The notes under the pieces were generated by a model. The model saw only the letters and a list, made by a program, of their open reading frames with translations, searched no databases and had not been told where the DNA came from. A stretch of 16,597 nt of DNA from W589 sp964611805 (GTDB lineage: Bacteria > Chloroflexota > Dehalococcoidia > Dehalococcoidales > Fen-1064), in contig CAZTBG010000045.1 in NCBI GenBank assembly GCA_964611805.1, forward strand, positions 1 to 16,597. Direction: 5' to 3'. Numbering within the stretch: position 1 is the first letter of the stretch; each line of letters starts with the position of its first letter. Shown in pieces: positions 1 to 6,853 of the stretch. The position numbers and the translations under genes are program-made.

Positions 1-37
1 TCAGCGAAGGCAAGCGGGCAGGGCGTAGCGACGAAGT

Positions 38-91
38 AATCTCGTCAGGGGTAGAAATGAGATTGCCGCGGGGGCTAAAGCCCCCTCGCAA
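38..91. repeat. REP-like palindromic element
   Basis: Two nested inverted repeats are visible. AATCTC (38-43) pairs with GAGATT (59-64), and GGGGGCT (70-76) pairs with AGCCCCC (79-85) around a two-base loop. TTGC (63-66) and GCAA (88-91) extend the second stem. The layout, with AATCTC and GAGATT arms and a terminal CGCAAT, resembles the short dispersed palindromes common between genes in several bacteria, including Chloroflexota. Only one copy is seen here, so dispersal is inferred. It lies 3' of the minus-strand rpsU gene and could also act as a transcription stop. From about 100 to 287 I see nothing convincing. Confidence 0.5.
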
Positions 92-287
92 TAATACACT
101 ACTGTTCTCTACCTGGTAACAACCAAAACCAAACAGAACCCAATCAAAAGGCCGAATGCGGCTTTGGCTCCTGCGGAGTATTTTTGAAACTCTAGATTTA
201 GCCCCACCAGGTAGGGCTATGATTACAATAGATGAGATTCTTGAATTGACTACAGATAAGCAGGTGACTCACTGGCGCGCCCTGCTG

Positions 288-479
288 TTAGCTATTAACC
301 CGACGCCGTCTCCGTCTGGCATTATTCTTCGCCTTTATCCGGGCGGCATCTCTCCTGGATATGAAGTAGCGATGCGTTTTCGCTTCACGCAATATACCTT
401 CTATCTGCACCATCTTCTGAAAACGCCGCAACAATGACTCCTGGGACTCACCCTCACGTATCCAAACCTCTAATGTCAT
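288..479 (-). CDS. rpsU: Small ribosomal subunit protein bS21
   Basis: This 63-residue, very basic protein matches bS21 of the 30S subunit, which contacts 16S rRNA near the anti-Shine-Dalgarno region during initiation. Seen: an N-terminal strand followed by REGES (about residues 8-12), then the family-typical LLRRFQK and GIL segments, a basic helix with ISRRDAARIKAKNNA, and a C-terminal arginine run. The length fits the short bS21 forms. The ATG has a GGAG about 5 bases upstream on the minus strand. It lies 76 bases downstream of a zinc-ribbon gene on the same strand, and a perfect hairpin occupies the gap, so either co-transcription with attenuation or separate transcription is possible. A plus-strand open frame over the same DNA (156-437) has no family resemblance. 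Confidence 0.88.
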   Translation of the reverse strand: MTLEVWIREGESQESLLRRFQKMVQIEGILREAKTHRYFISRRDAARIKAKNNARRRRRRVNS

Positions 480-501
480 AACACTCCATCATATTATTGA
501 G

Positions 502-537
502 ACATACACAGGCCAGATATCTCCAGCCTGTGTATGT
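502..537 (-). promoter_or_regulatory. Perfect 12-bp hairpin in the rpsU leader
   Basis: ACATACACAGGC (502-513) and GCCTGTGTATGT (526-537) are exact inverted repeats around a 12-base loop that itself contains the palindrome AGATATCT. It begins 18 bases 3' of the zinc-ribbon stop codon and ends 22 bases 5' of the rpsU start. No T-run follows on the minus strand, so it is not a textbook intrinsic terminator. A partial terminator, an mRNA-processing or stability hairpin, or a bS21 autoregulatory site are the main possibilities. Confidence 0.55.
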
Positions 538-555
538 ACAAGGTCACAAACCATT

Positions 556-855
556 CTATCTGGCTGATCTTATTTTACGATAGCAATCGCTACAGTACAC
601 TGGCCTATCGCCACGGGGTTCAAAAGGTACTTCAGTTTCTTTGCCACACTCGGCGCAGACCACAGGAAACATCTGGCGTGGGCTGCCAAAGCTGCTGTTT
701 CCGTACCGCCCCGTCCTCCTCGCCTGACGACACTCCGGACAGCGCTTGGGCTCATTAGTATAGCCTCTGGACTGGAAAAACTCTTGCTCGTCAGCGCTGA
801 AGGTGAAGGTTGACCCGCAATCGGAACACGTGAGTGTCTTGTCCTGAAAACTCAC
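556..855 (-). CDS. Double zinc-ribbon protein (zf-trcl type)
   Basis: This 99-residue protein has two zinc-ribbon modules. The first uses C10-x2-C13 and C39-x2-C42, with the EQEFFQSRGYTNEPKRCPEC segment typical of the probable zinc-ribbon family often called zf-trcl. The second uses C67-x2-C70 and C88-x2-C91. The link between them (about 44-65) is Gly/Ser/Arg-rich and probably flexible. The family has no firm function; nucleic-acid or ribosome association is only inferred from the basic C-terminus and the neighbouring rpsU. The start is GTG at 853-855, chosen because an AGGAGG lies about 7 bases upstream on the minus strand. A good promoter lies about 110 bases upstream. Confidence 0.85.
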   Translation of the reverse strand: MSFQDKTLTCSDCGSTFTFSADEQEFFQSRGYTNEPKRCPECRQARRTGRYGNSSFGSPRQMFPVVCAECGKETEVPFEPRGDRPVYCSDCYRKIRSAR

Positions 856-934
856 TGGATGACCTCCTCTCTCTTAGATTTTAGTTAGAGTCCGGGTCAT
901 CCAATGCTTATGTAACTAAGGGAAATAAGAAGCT

Positions 935-955
935 TGTAATAACCTAAACCGACAC
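935..955 (-). repeat. Motif shared with the response-regulator upstream region (copy 1)
   Basis: On the plus strand this reads TGTAATAACCTAA followed directly by ACCGACAC. The same two blocks occur in the same order at 3357-3369 and 3381-3388, upstream of the response regulator, with 11 extra bases between them. Here the motif lies just downstream of the predicted transcription start of the zinc-ribbon gene, in its untranslated leader. It may be a protein-binding site or an RNA element, or it may be chance. Confidence 0.35.
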
Positions 956-967
956 TAATCACCTTGT

Positions 968-996
968 ATTATACATTAAAACAGCCTTGCCTACAA
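968..996 (-). promoter_or_regulatory. Sigma70-type promoter for the zinc-ribbon/rpsU genes
   Basis: On the minus strand, TTGTAG (991-996) is followed by a 17-base spacer and a perfect TATAAT (968-973). Transcription would start near 961 and leave a leader of about 105 bases before the GTG start at 855. The spacing is ideal and the orientation matches the gene. The rest of the gap to the kinase stop codon (997-1174) shows no gene. It should hold the end of the kinase transcript, but I see no clear terminator there. Confidence 0.6.
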
Positions 997-1174
997 GAAG
1001 CCCGGATTATGTTTTAAACACAAGGCTGAAACATAAGAGGTTTGAAGCCCTTCCACGGAGCGGTCATGCTCAGCAATGACTTAGGATACGCTGTGCTATA
1101 ATTGTGGGCGAGACGCTGCCCATTTCGGTGATGTCAACTGTCAACCACCAGCCAGCGGTAGCGAGTTATGTGTT

Positions 1175-2662
1175 TCACCCAGGCACTCGCAGAGTCACTG
1201 TGGTGCCCTTTCCAGGCTCTGACTGAACAATCAAGGTGCCACCGACAAGACGTGCTCTCTCTCTCATGCCCACGATACCCAGCTTACCAGAGTGAATCAG
1301 GTCTCCGACTCTTCGTGGCATATCGAATCCTTGACCATTGTCATTTACAATGAGTGTCAACGCCGCCTCGTCAATATCAATGCTCATCTCGACAGTGGAA
1401 GCATTAGAATGCCTCCTAACATTACCGAGTGCCTCCTGGGCAACACGGAAAATAATTAACTCTTTTTCTGGTGCCAGACGGCGTCGATTCCCGCTAATGC
1501 TAATACTCGTTTTAATATCGTGCTGTTTCTCTAAATTATCGAGAAGCCACTCAAGTGCTGGAACCAGACCTAAATCATCCAGGATAGAGGGCCTGAGGTT
1601 CTGGCTAAAACGCCGGACTCCCTCCAGCACAGAGTTAGCTGTTTCGCGCAATGTCTTCAAGCGCTCTGCCGCGGTCTGTGGCAGTATGTTTTCATCCGTG
1701 ATAAGTGAGGCGATATCACGGGATAGACCGGCCAGTAGCTGTGCTGTATCATCGTGAAGCTCCCGGGAGATGCGCAGACGTTCGTCCTCCTGCGCTCTGG
1801 TTATTTGGGTGATGTAGTACTCCATATTACTCCGCAGTCGTCTCTCTTCGGTAACGTCTGTCGCGATAGCCTGCAAAGCAATTGTCTGATTCCCGCTGGG
1901 TAGAGGGCTCACAGCGAGCCTGATAAATGCCTCTGCTCCATCCTTTCTTACCAGGCGAAGCTCGTCAGTCCCGCTGAAGGTTCTCCCCCCAAGTACTTCC
2001 GAGAAGATTCTCCTCACAGTTTCTCTGCCTTCTCCCGGGAAGAGTTCATAGATGGTTGTGGCCATCAGGCTGGCTTGGTCATACCCGGTGAGCAGTTCAC
2101 AGGCATTGTTGGCCGAGGTAATCTTGCCGTCGGTAGAACAGACAAAAATGGCTTCACCAGCGTTCTCAAATAGTCCCCGGTAGCGCTCTTCAGAAATCTG
2201 CAATTGGTGCTGCTGGTCTTGGACTGTTTTTAGTGATTCCATGAGTTCCGACTGCGTCCTCTCCAGCCGTCGCAGGGACTGCTGCTGACGGTCAATTAAC
2301 CAGCTAACGAAAAGACCCATGACAAAGAAAGCGGCTGTTTCCGCCAGTGCCTCGGGTTTTTGTGACGATATGAGCAAGGCTCGAGGAAGAAGTCCAAGGC
2401 TCACCACAGTGGTGACGATAGCTCCACCTCGAAACCGAAAGACAAAAGCTGCGTATGCAACTGGTATGATAGATAGGATTCGGTGTATTGAGTAGCGGGC
2501 TAGATGTATTGGTGCTTGCGCTACGATGTCCTTTAGTACTGGAATTTGGTCTGCGTAATATACGATAGCCCCAAAAACCATGATAGCGAGTATAATCCAC
2601 AGGTGAGGGACTTTTAATGTCTCTTTGAGCGTGTGTTTCACTGGTGGTCTTCCCTGCGGCAT
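1175..2662 (-). CDS. Membrane PAS sensor histidine kinase (NarX/DegS type)
   Basis: Residues 20-124 contain about four hydrophobic segments and should form a small membrane sensor. A charged helix (125-158) follows, then a PAS domain (about 156-275). The transmitter is of the HisKA_3 class: RELHDDTAQ carries the likely phosphorylated His303. The ATPase domain has an N-box with N414, a G1 box DNGQGFD (441-447) and a G2 box near GIVGMRERA (462-470). This class pairs with NarL/LuxR regulators, and one is encoded immediately upstream. The ATG sits directly against AGGAG, which is too close for good initiation. A GTG at codon 8 has AGGGA 9 bases upstream and may be the real start. The input signal is unknown; no heme or metal motif is evident in the PAS domain. 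Confidence 0.9.
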   Translation of the reverse strand: MPQGRPPVKHTLKETLKVPHLWIILAIMVFGAIVYYADQIPVLKDIVAQAPIHLARYSIHRILSIIPVAYAAFVFRFRGGAIVTTVVSLGLLPRALLISSQKPEALAETAAFFVMGLFVSWLIDRQQQSLRRLERTQSELMESLKTVQDQQHQLQISEERYRGLFENAGEAIFVCSTDGKITSANNACELLTGYDQASLMATTIYELFPGEGRETVRRIFSEVLGGRTFSGTDELRLVRKDGAEAFIRLAVSPLPSGNQTIALQAIATDVTEERRLRSNMEYYITQITRAQEDERLRISRELHDDTAQLLAGLSRDIASLITDENILPQTAAERLKTLRETANSVLEGVRRFSQNLRPSILDDLGLVPALEWLLDNLEKQHDIKTSISISGNRRRLAPEKELIIFRVAQEALGNVRRHSNASTVEMSIDIDEAALTLIVNDNGQGFDMPRRVGDLIHSGKLGIVGMRERARLVGGTLIVQSEPGKGTTVTLRVPG

Positions 2663-2665
2663 CTC

Positions 2666-3331
2666 CTAGGCAATGTCATCCAGAGTAAGCCAACCCCTTC
2701 CGAAGGCCTGTATTGTCGCCTCGGTTCTGGAGCCTACATTCATCTTATGAAAGATTTTTGCCATGTGGGACTGAACTGTCCGCCGACTGAGATAGAGTCT
2801 GTCGGCAATATCCTGATTATTCATCCCTTTTGCCGCCAGTTTTAATACCTCCATTTCACGCTCGCTAAGGTCATTCGGTTGAGATACCGGACCCGGCTTC
2901 GGTGCCGAAGCGGCAACACGATTGAAGACCTTTGCAGCAATAGTCGGGTGGAGCACAGCTTCACCATCATGAACCGCCCGAATAGCATTAACAAGCTCCT
3001 TCCCGCTGACGTTCTTTAGCAAATAGCCGGCAGCTCCGGCCTCCAACAGGGCGAATACATACGGGTCATCGTCATAAGCGGTGAGGATTAGAGCTGCTGT
3101 TGTGGGACATTGCGCTTTAATCTGTCTTGTTACTTCGATACCGTTGACTTTAGGCATGGCAATATCAATTAACGCAACGTGGGGGTGGAGCTGGGTCACC
3201 AGCCTGATAGCCTCTTCACCGTCGCCGGCTTCTCCGATGACTTCCAGGTCTTTTTCCTGTTCTATGAGGTTGCGGGTCCCTTCACGAAAGAGCACGTGGT
3301 CATCAGCAATAACGACCTTTATCTTGTCCAT
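2666..3331 (-). CDS. NarL/LuxR-family response regulator
   Basis: This 221-residue regulator has an N-terminal receiver domain with acidic pocket D10-D11, phosphoacceptor D56 (in LIDIAMP), T84 and K106. These are all the residues needed for phosphorylation. A LuxR-type helix-turn-helix domain occupies about residues 152-205 (LSEREMEVLKLAAKG, then LSRRTVQSHMAKIF). The stop codon is 3 bp before the kinase ATG, so the pair is a co-transcribed and probably translationally coupled two-component system. No good ribosome binding site is seen before the ATG. Targets are unknown; the divergent solute-binding protein gene is one candidate by position only. Confidence 0.92.
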   Translation of the reverse strand: MDKIKVVIADDHVLFREGTRNLIEQEKDLEVIGEAGDGEEAIRLVTQLHPHVALIDIAMPKVNGIEVTRQIKAQCPTTAALILTAYDDDPYVFALLEAGAAGYLLKNVSGKELVNAIRAVHDGEAVLHPTIAAKVFNRVAASAPKPGPVSQPNDLSEREMEVLKLAAKGMNNQDIADRLYLSRRTVQSHMAKIFHKMNVGSRTEATIQAFGRGWLTLDDIA

Positions 3332-3356
3332 ATAACAACCACTATTCTGGTTACCA

Positions 3357-3388
3357 TGTAATAACCTAAGTGCATTTTACACCGACAC
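3357..3388 (-). repeat. Motif shared with the zinc-ribbon leader (copy 2)
   Basis: TGTAATAACCTAA (3357-3369) and ACCGACAC (3381-3388) match 935-955 exactly apart from an 11-base insertion between the blocks. The site is 26 to 57 bases upstream of the response-regulator start. It could be part of that gene's promoter or operator, although no clear -35/-10 pair was found beside it. Confidence 0.35.
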
Positions 3389-3403
3389 GAACAACAGTTC
3401 AAA

Positions 3404-3600
3404 GATATCAACATGGGAACACCTAAATAATACTGCCGATGGCTTTCAACATGCACAGATTGCTTAGTCATAGAATGAGCTAGGTGTGCTCGGCGGAATG
3501 GGCATTGTGGCGGATGAACCGCTTTGTTCCTGGTGCTAATCTGGAAAATAATAGGGCATTGGCAGAATATCCATAACTTAGGATAGCGGGGGTTATAACT
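3404..3600. repeat. Diverged dispersed direct repeat, copy A
   Basis: This region matches 5923-6120 at a constant offset of about 2520 bases. From 3443 to 3544 the ungapped alignment to 5963-6064 has 79 of 102 identical bases by hand count, and most differences are transitions. Similarity then continues more weakly to about 3600. The left part, from GATATC at 3404, is weaker still. Both copies have stop codons in every frame I compared, so neither encodes a protein now. It may be an old mobile-element remnant, a decayed gene end, or an RNA or regulatory element. Confidence 0.6.
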
Positions 3601-3679
3601 TTGCTGTAAGGGGGGACTGTATGATTTCATGTCCGCAGAGAATCGAGCGTAAATATGTGCGTACCTACATTCTTAGAAG

Positions 3680-3814
3680 ATGAGTATTTATTATACCGGC
3701 CCTCTTATTTTAGTGACTATCGTAGTCTTTTTCACCGCCTGCTTTGTTCCGGGCCTGGTTATGGGGGTGATGGTGGCTGAAAGGGTCGGCGGGTCAAGTA
3801 ACACTCTGAAATGA
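3680..3814 (+). CDS. Possible 44-residue membrane peptide
   Basis: ATG at 3680 opens a 44-codon frame. It encodes a short N-terminus, one strongly hydrophobic stretch of about 25 residues (roughly residues 8-32) and a polar tail ending at TGA 3812-3814. This looks like a single-pass membrane peptide. Beyond the TGA the same frame stays open to 3919 and encodes a Lys/Arg/Gln-rich segment. The two parts may therefore once have been one protein of about 79 residues, now interrupted. The ribosome binding site is poor. No family is recognised, and chance cannot be excluded. The rest of the 3332-3979 gap holds the regulator's upstream region and repeat copy A. Confidence 0.3.
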   Translation: MSIYYTGPLILVTIVVFFTACFVPGLVMGVMVAERVGGSSNTLK

Positions 3815-3979
3815 AGGGGGAAACTATCCAAACGTCTAGCCAGACACAAGCAGGCAGAGGAGCAACAGCAAGCCATGCATAAGCTGTGGCCTGCAGTAAT
3901 GGAGGTGTGTGAGATGTGAGATTTTCAAAATGGATCGAGAAAAGCCATTGCTCACCCAAGCGAAAGGAGATGAGAGAAA

Positions 3980-5785
3980 TTGAAAAGAAAACTATTATGG
4001 ATATTCCTTAGTTGTATCATGACCCTGACCCTGGTGGCATGGTCATGCGGCGGAACAGAGCCTGGTGAGCAGGAAGAAGAAGAGGAGGAGGAGGAGGAAG
4101 AAGAGGAAGAGGAGGAAGAAGAGGTGCCACAGTACGGAGGCACAGGCCAGAGCGCCATAGCCGGAGACATTTCATATTTTGACGAGGTCGTGGGGGGCAA
4201 CTACGGAGGTCAGGTCTATGCTTCCACCACAAGATTAACACATAATGAGCTATTGCAGGGCGACTGGACAAAGGGACCAGCCGGCACAAACGAGACTGAG
4301 TGGATAAATGGCGGCGATAACCGCATGGACATGAAGGCAGGCTGTCTGGCCGATACCTGGACGATACCTGAGCTCGGGACAATCGTCTTCCACATCCGCG
4401 AGGGGGTCCACTGGCAGAACAAGCCGCCGGTTAACGGCCGGCTGCTGACACCTGAAGACATTAAATTTTCCATAGAGCGGGCAATGACTGGCGGGTATTT
4501 CGCGTATTTCTACGCCCAAATGTGCAGGACTCTGGAGATAACAGTCGATAGTGATGCGCGGACAGTAACCTGCACCGTTCCCATAGACCAGTGGGTCAAC
4601 CTGGTAACCCTGATACCAGACTATACCTCAATAATATCGCCCGAGGTGATTGAGTTATACGGAGGCGAGACAGACTGGCATAACGCCGTTGGCACCGGGC
4701 CGTTCATATTGGCCGATTTCGTATCCAACAGCCAGGTAACCTTCGTCAAGAACCCGGACTACTGGGAAACTGACCCCATCGGCCCGGGGAAGGGGAACCA
4801 GTTGCCCTACCTCGACAGATACAAGTGGGTGATCATGGTAGACCCCTCTGTCAGGGAAGCAGCCTTTCGCGCCGGGCAGATTGACGTGCTGGCTGCAATC
4901 AACTACAACGATGCCCAACCCATCGTCACTGACCCCAAGATGAGTGATATAGAATATGTGACTTACCTCCCCGATGGTTGTACCGCCATGTTCTTCAGGA
5001 CAGACATGCCGGAGTCACCCTTCAGCAAAAAAGAGGTCAGGCAGGCGATGATGCTGGCCATAGACCAGCCGCTGATAAGGGATTTGTACTGGCAGGGCTC
5101 GGGCGAGATATTGACCTGGCCGATGACACCCACCAAGGCCTACCTGGATGCCTATATGCCCCTGGAAGAGCTGCCAGAGAATGTCCAGGCACTCTATGGA
5201 TATGACCTGGAAGCAGCCCAGACGCTGATGGAGCAGGCCGGCTACGGAGAGGGCTTCGATTGCAGTGTCATCTGCTGGAATACGCCCACGATGATAGACA
5301 TCCTCTCTATGTATCAAGAGATGCTGGCGGACATCAACATCGACATGCAACTCGATATTCATGATTACACTGACTACAACAATCGTACCCGCGCCAGGAA
5401 CCACACCGCATATGAGATTATGTACTGCACCGATGCGGGTAACGGCACCTACATGAAGATGATAGACTTCAGGGGTCCTAGCTCTTACAATCCCAGCTAC
5501 ATCGATGAGGACTACGATGTACCTGAGATTGAAGAGGCCTATGCGGATGTTGTACAGTACGCCGGTACTGACGAAGCGGCCATGATGGCAAGGTACAGAG
5601 AGTTGATGCCGTGGCTCCTTGAGCAGGCCTACTGCATCCCCTCGGTGGTCCCCGAATACTATACGCTGTGGTGGCCGTGGGTAAAGAACTACTATGGCAC
5701 CTATGCTGTCGGCTACTACAACTATGGCAACAGCGTCAAGTATCGCTGGATGGACCAGGACCTGAAAAACGAGATGCTCAGATAA
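3980..5785 (+). CDS. ABC transporter solute-binding lipoprotein (SBP family 5)
   Basis: This 601-residue extracytoplasmic binding protein is of the oligopeptide/dipeptide/nickel family. It has a basic N-terminus and a hydrophobic signal segment (residues 5-20) ending at Cys23, preceded by an imperfect lipobox (AWSC), so it is probably a lipoprotein. A run of 17 glutamates (about 32-48) links the anchor to the folded domain. Family signatures include TPEDIKFSIERA and VGTGPFIL followed by KNPDYW. The start is TTG at 3980 with AAAGGAG about 10 bases upstream; no in-frame ATG precedes the signal sequence. No permease or ATPase genes are adjacent, so it must share a transporter encoded elsewhere. 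The ligand is unknown; many Trp and Tyr residues suggest a peptide-like or aromatic ligand, but that is a guess. Confidence 0.88.
   Translation: MKRKLLWIFLSCIMTLTLVAWSCGGTEPGEQEEEEEEEEEEEEEEEEEVPQYGGTGQSAIAGDISYFDEVVGGNYGGQVYASTTRLTHNELLQGDWTKGPAGTNETEWINGGDNRMDMKAGCLADTWTIPELGTIVFHIREGVHWQNKPPVNGRLLTPEDIKFSIERAMTGGYFAYFYAQMCRTLEITVDSDARTVTCTVPIDQWVNLVTLIPDYTSIISPEVIELYGGETDWHNAVGTGPFILADFVSNSQVTFVKNPDYWETDPIGPGKGNQLPYLDRYKWVIMVDPSVREAAFRAGQIDVLAAINYNDAQPIVTDPKMSDIEYVTYLPDGCTAMFFRTDMPESPFSKKEVRQAMMLAIDQPLIRDLYWQGSGEILTWPMTPTKAYLDAYMPLEELPENVQALYGYDLEAAQTLMEQAGYGEGFDCSVICWNTPTMIDILSMYQEMLADINIDMQLDIHDYTDYNNRTRARNHTAYEIMYCTDAGNGTYMKMIDFRGPSSYNPSYIDEDYDVPEIEEAYADVVQYAGTDEAAMMARYRELMPWLLEQAYCIPSVVPEYYTLWWPWVKNYYGTYAVGYYNYGNSVKYRWMDQDLKNEMLR
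4073..4123 (+). repeat. GAR triplet run encoding poly-glutamate
   Basis: Seventeen consecutive GAA/GAG codons form a pure purine tract inside the solute-binding protein gene. They encode the acidic linker just after the lipid-anchor cysteine. Triplet runs of this sort can change length by replication slippage without shifting frame. Confidence 0.85.
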
Positions 5786-5820
5786 TATTCCAGTTTCCAG
5801 AAACCAGTGAATTCTAAAGT

Positions 5821-5866
5821 GGGAGAGGCTGGAGGTAGCTTAATACATCTACTTCCAGCCTCTCCC
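5821..5866 (+). terminator. Terminator hairpin after the solute-binding protein gene
   Basis: An 18-bp stem pairs 5821-5838 with 5849-5866, with a single G-T wobble, around a 10-base loop. It starts 36 bases after the stop codon. The tail has only a short T-rich stretch (TTCATC), so termination may be partly factor-assisted. The length and stability of the stem make it the clear end of this transcription unit. Confidence 0.7.
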
Positions 5867-5922
5867 TTCATCAAATAAGTAACGTGGTCAAAATGCGTTT
5901 AGCAGTGCTATAGGCCTCGCCG

Positions 5923-6120
5923 GATATCCCGATATTTAAGACTTGAATAGAATTTCTGGTAGCTTTCAGTGTGCACAGATTGCTTAGCCATAGAATAAGC
6001 CAAGTGCGCCCGCGAGAATGAGTCTGGCGGCGGATGAAGCACCTTTTGCCTGGTGTTAATCTGGTGAAAATTGAGATGTCAGCAAAATATCTATAGCCCG
6101 GGAGAAGCGAGTTATAGATT
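5923..6120. repeat. Diverged dispersed direct repeat, copy B
   Basis: This is the second copy of the element at 3404-3600 (77% identity over the best 102 bases by hand count). It ends about 6 bases before the ATG of the small Os1348-like gene and so forms that gene's immediate upstream region. Copy A has no clear equivalent gene after it. The plus-strand frame starting at 5971 shares the peptide HRLLSHR with copy A, but stop codons interrupt each copy at different places. Confidence 0.6.
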
Positions 6121-6126
6121 GTTGAC

Positions 6127-6390
6127 ATGAGCGGAGGACAGGCCACAGTGCCACCAACAAATAGAAAGGTAATTATAGAAATACTATCCAGAGCCGCCAG
6201 CGACCAAAAATTCCTTGCGCGGCTGGTAGAGAATCCTTACAAGGTATTGCAGGAGTATGATTTGAGCCCAGAAGAAATGGCAGCCCTGGCAAGGGGTGAC
6301 ATCACGAAGATAGAGTCATGGGTTGGCAAGCTGGATAACCGGTTACAAACGTGGATTTCCGTGAAAGGTGCGCAGGACAAATGGTGGTAA
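6127..6390 (+). CDS. Small Os1348/Nif11-leader-like helical protein
   Basis: This protein has 87 residues from ATG 6127. GTG 6148 (codon 8) has GGAGG 10 bases upstream and may be the true start, giving 80 residues; the ATG has no good binding site. The core (residues 13-58) resembles leader-like domains of the NHLP/Nif11/Os1348 group: a helix with a FLARLVENPYKVLQEYDL stretch, then LSPEEMAALARGD. In that group the pattern is 'F..L..dP...L..y.Ls.eE..al'. The tail (about 65-87) is polar and ends in two tryptophans, with no cysteine. Some such proteins are precursors of ribosomally made modified peptides and others have no known role. No maturation enzyme or exporter is nearby, so precursor function is unproven. 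Confidence 0.6.
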   Translation: MSGGQATVPPTNRKVIIEILSRAASDQKFLARLVENPYKVLQEYDLSPEEMAALARGDITKIESWVGKLDNRLQTWISVKGAQDKWW

Positions 6391-6449
6391 GCACAACGGC
6401 CTACTGGAGAAAGCAAAAAGGGAAACATCTGCGCAAATGTCTCGGCCAT

Positions 6450-6481
6450 CAAGAAGGGTCACCTAACTGGCTTCTTGCCAG
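6450..6481 (+). promoter_or_regulatory. Two mutually exclusive hairpins after the small gene
   Basis: CAAGAAG (6450-6456) can pair with CTTCTTG (6471-6477). Alternatively CTGGC (6467-6471) can pair with GCCAG (6477-6481). The two stems share bases, so only one can form at a time. No T-run follows. It may be a weak terminator for the gene ending at 6390 or a switching element. Confidence 0.3.
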
Positions 6482-6654
6482 GCGAAGTATTGTGGGCAGA
6501 AAGGGAGACAGAGCTTCCGAGATTAAATAATAGGGACCTTCTGACAATCTCTGGGGCGAGAAGCAGTACTTCTTCTATGTGTCTATGGGCTGTCGCTCTG
6601 TTGCCCTTTGAACCGTTCTTTACTTCGTCCGATTAACTCAGAGTACCACTACAC

Positions 6655-6709
6655 CCAGATACAGTCGCTGTCCACTTTCATGCCAGGAAGGAGTGGACAA
6701 ATCTGGCAT
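6655..6709 (+). promoter_or_regulatory. Nested inverted repeats, possible structured RNA or operator
   Basis: TGTCCACT (6669-6676) pairs perfectly with AGTGGACA (6692-6699). Outside it, CCAGAT (6655-6660) pairs with ATCTGG (6701-6706). The loop segment ATGCCAG (6680-6686) is also complementary to CTGGCAT (6703-6709), which overlaps the outer stem, so a pseudoknot or alternative fold is possible. It lies upstream of the promoter at 6872-6900, so it would be transcribed only from a promoter further upstream. I found no B12-box-like sequence, so I do not call it a cobalamin riboswitch. The rest of 6391-6992 shows no convincing gene. Confidence 0.4.
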
Positions 6710-6853
6710 AATAGTGTTTCCCAAGACACGCTCAATCACACCAGGTAGCTCCCCGGGTATCTTTCTACCCCGCCACTTTAACTGATATCAGCCTACCCCG
6801 GATAAGAACTCCTCCCCAAAGCACGATTCAAGGTAAGAACCGCCGTGATTGTG

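Noticed and set aside
156..437. Plus-strand 93-codon open frame near the left end
   Set aside because: It overlaps the convincing minus-strand rpsU gene and shows no family features or ribosome binding site.
1095..1100. Perfect TATAAT on the plus strand
   Set aside because: No acceptable -35 lies 16-18 bases upstream, and it would only drive antisense transcription into the kinase gene.
3319..3630. Minus-strand open frame across repeat copy A, with a parallel one across copy B (5871-6146)
   Set aside because: The two peptides are not conserved although the DNA is, so selection is not acting on this frame.
3812..3814. Selenocysteine readthrough of the TGA in the small membrane frame
   Set aside because: No SECIS-like hairpin was seen immediately downstream, and no selenoprotein family matches.
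3930..3983. A 17-codon frame whose stop overlaps the TTG start of the solute-binding protein
   Set aside because: It is very short with no good ribosome binding site and no regulatory codon pattern; probably chance.
4017..4382. Minus-strand open frame rich in Pro/Leu opposite the solute-binding protein
   Set aside because: It is a shadow of the GAR triplet run and the main coding strand, with no independent evidence.
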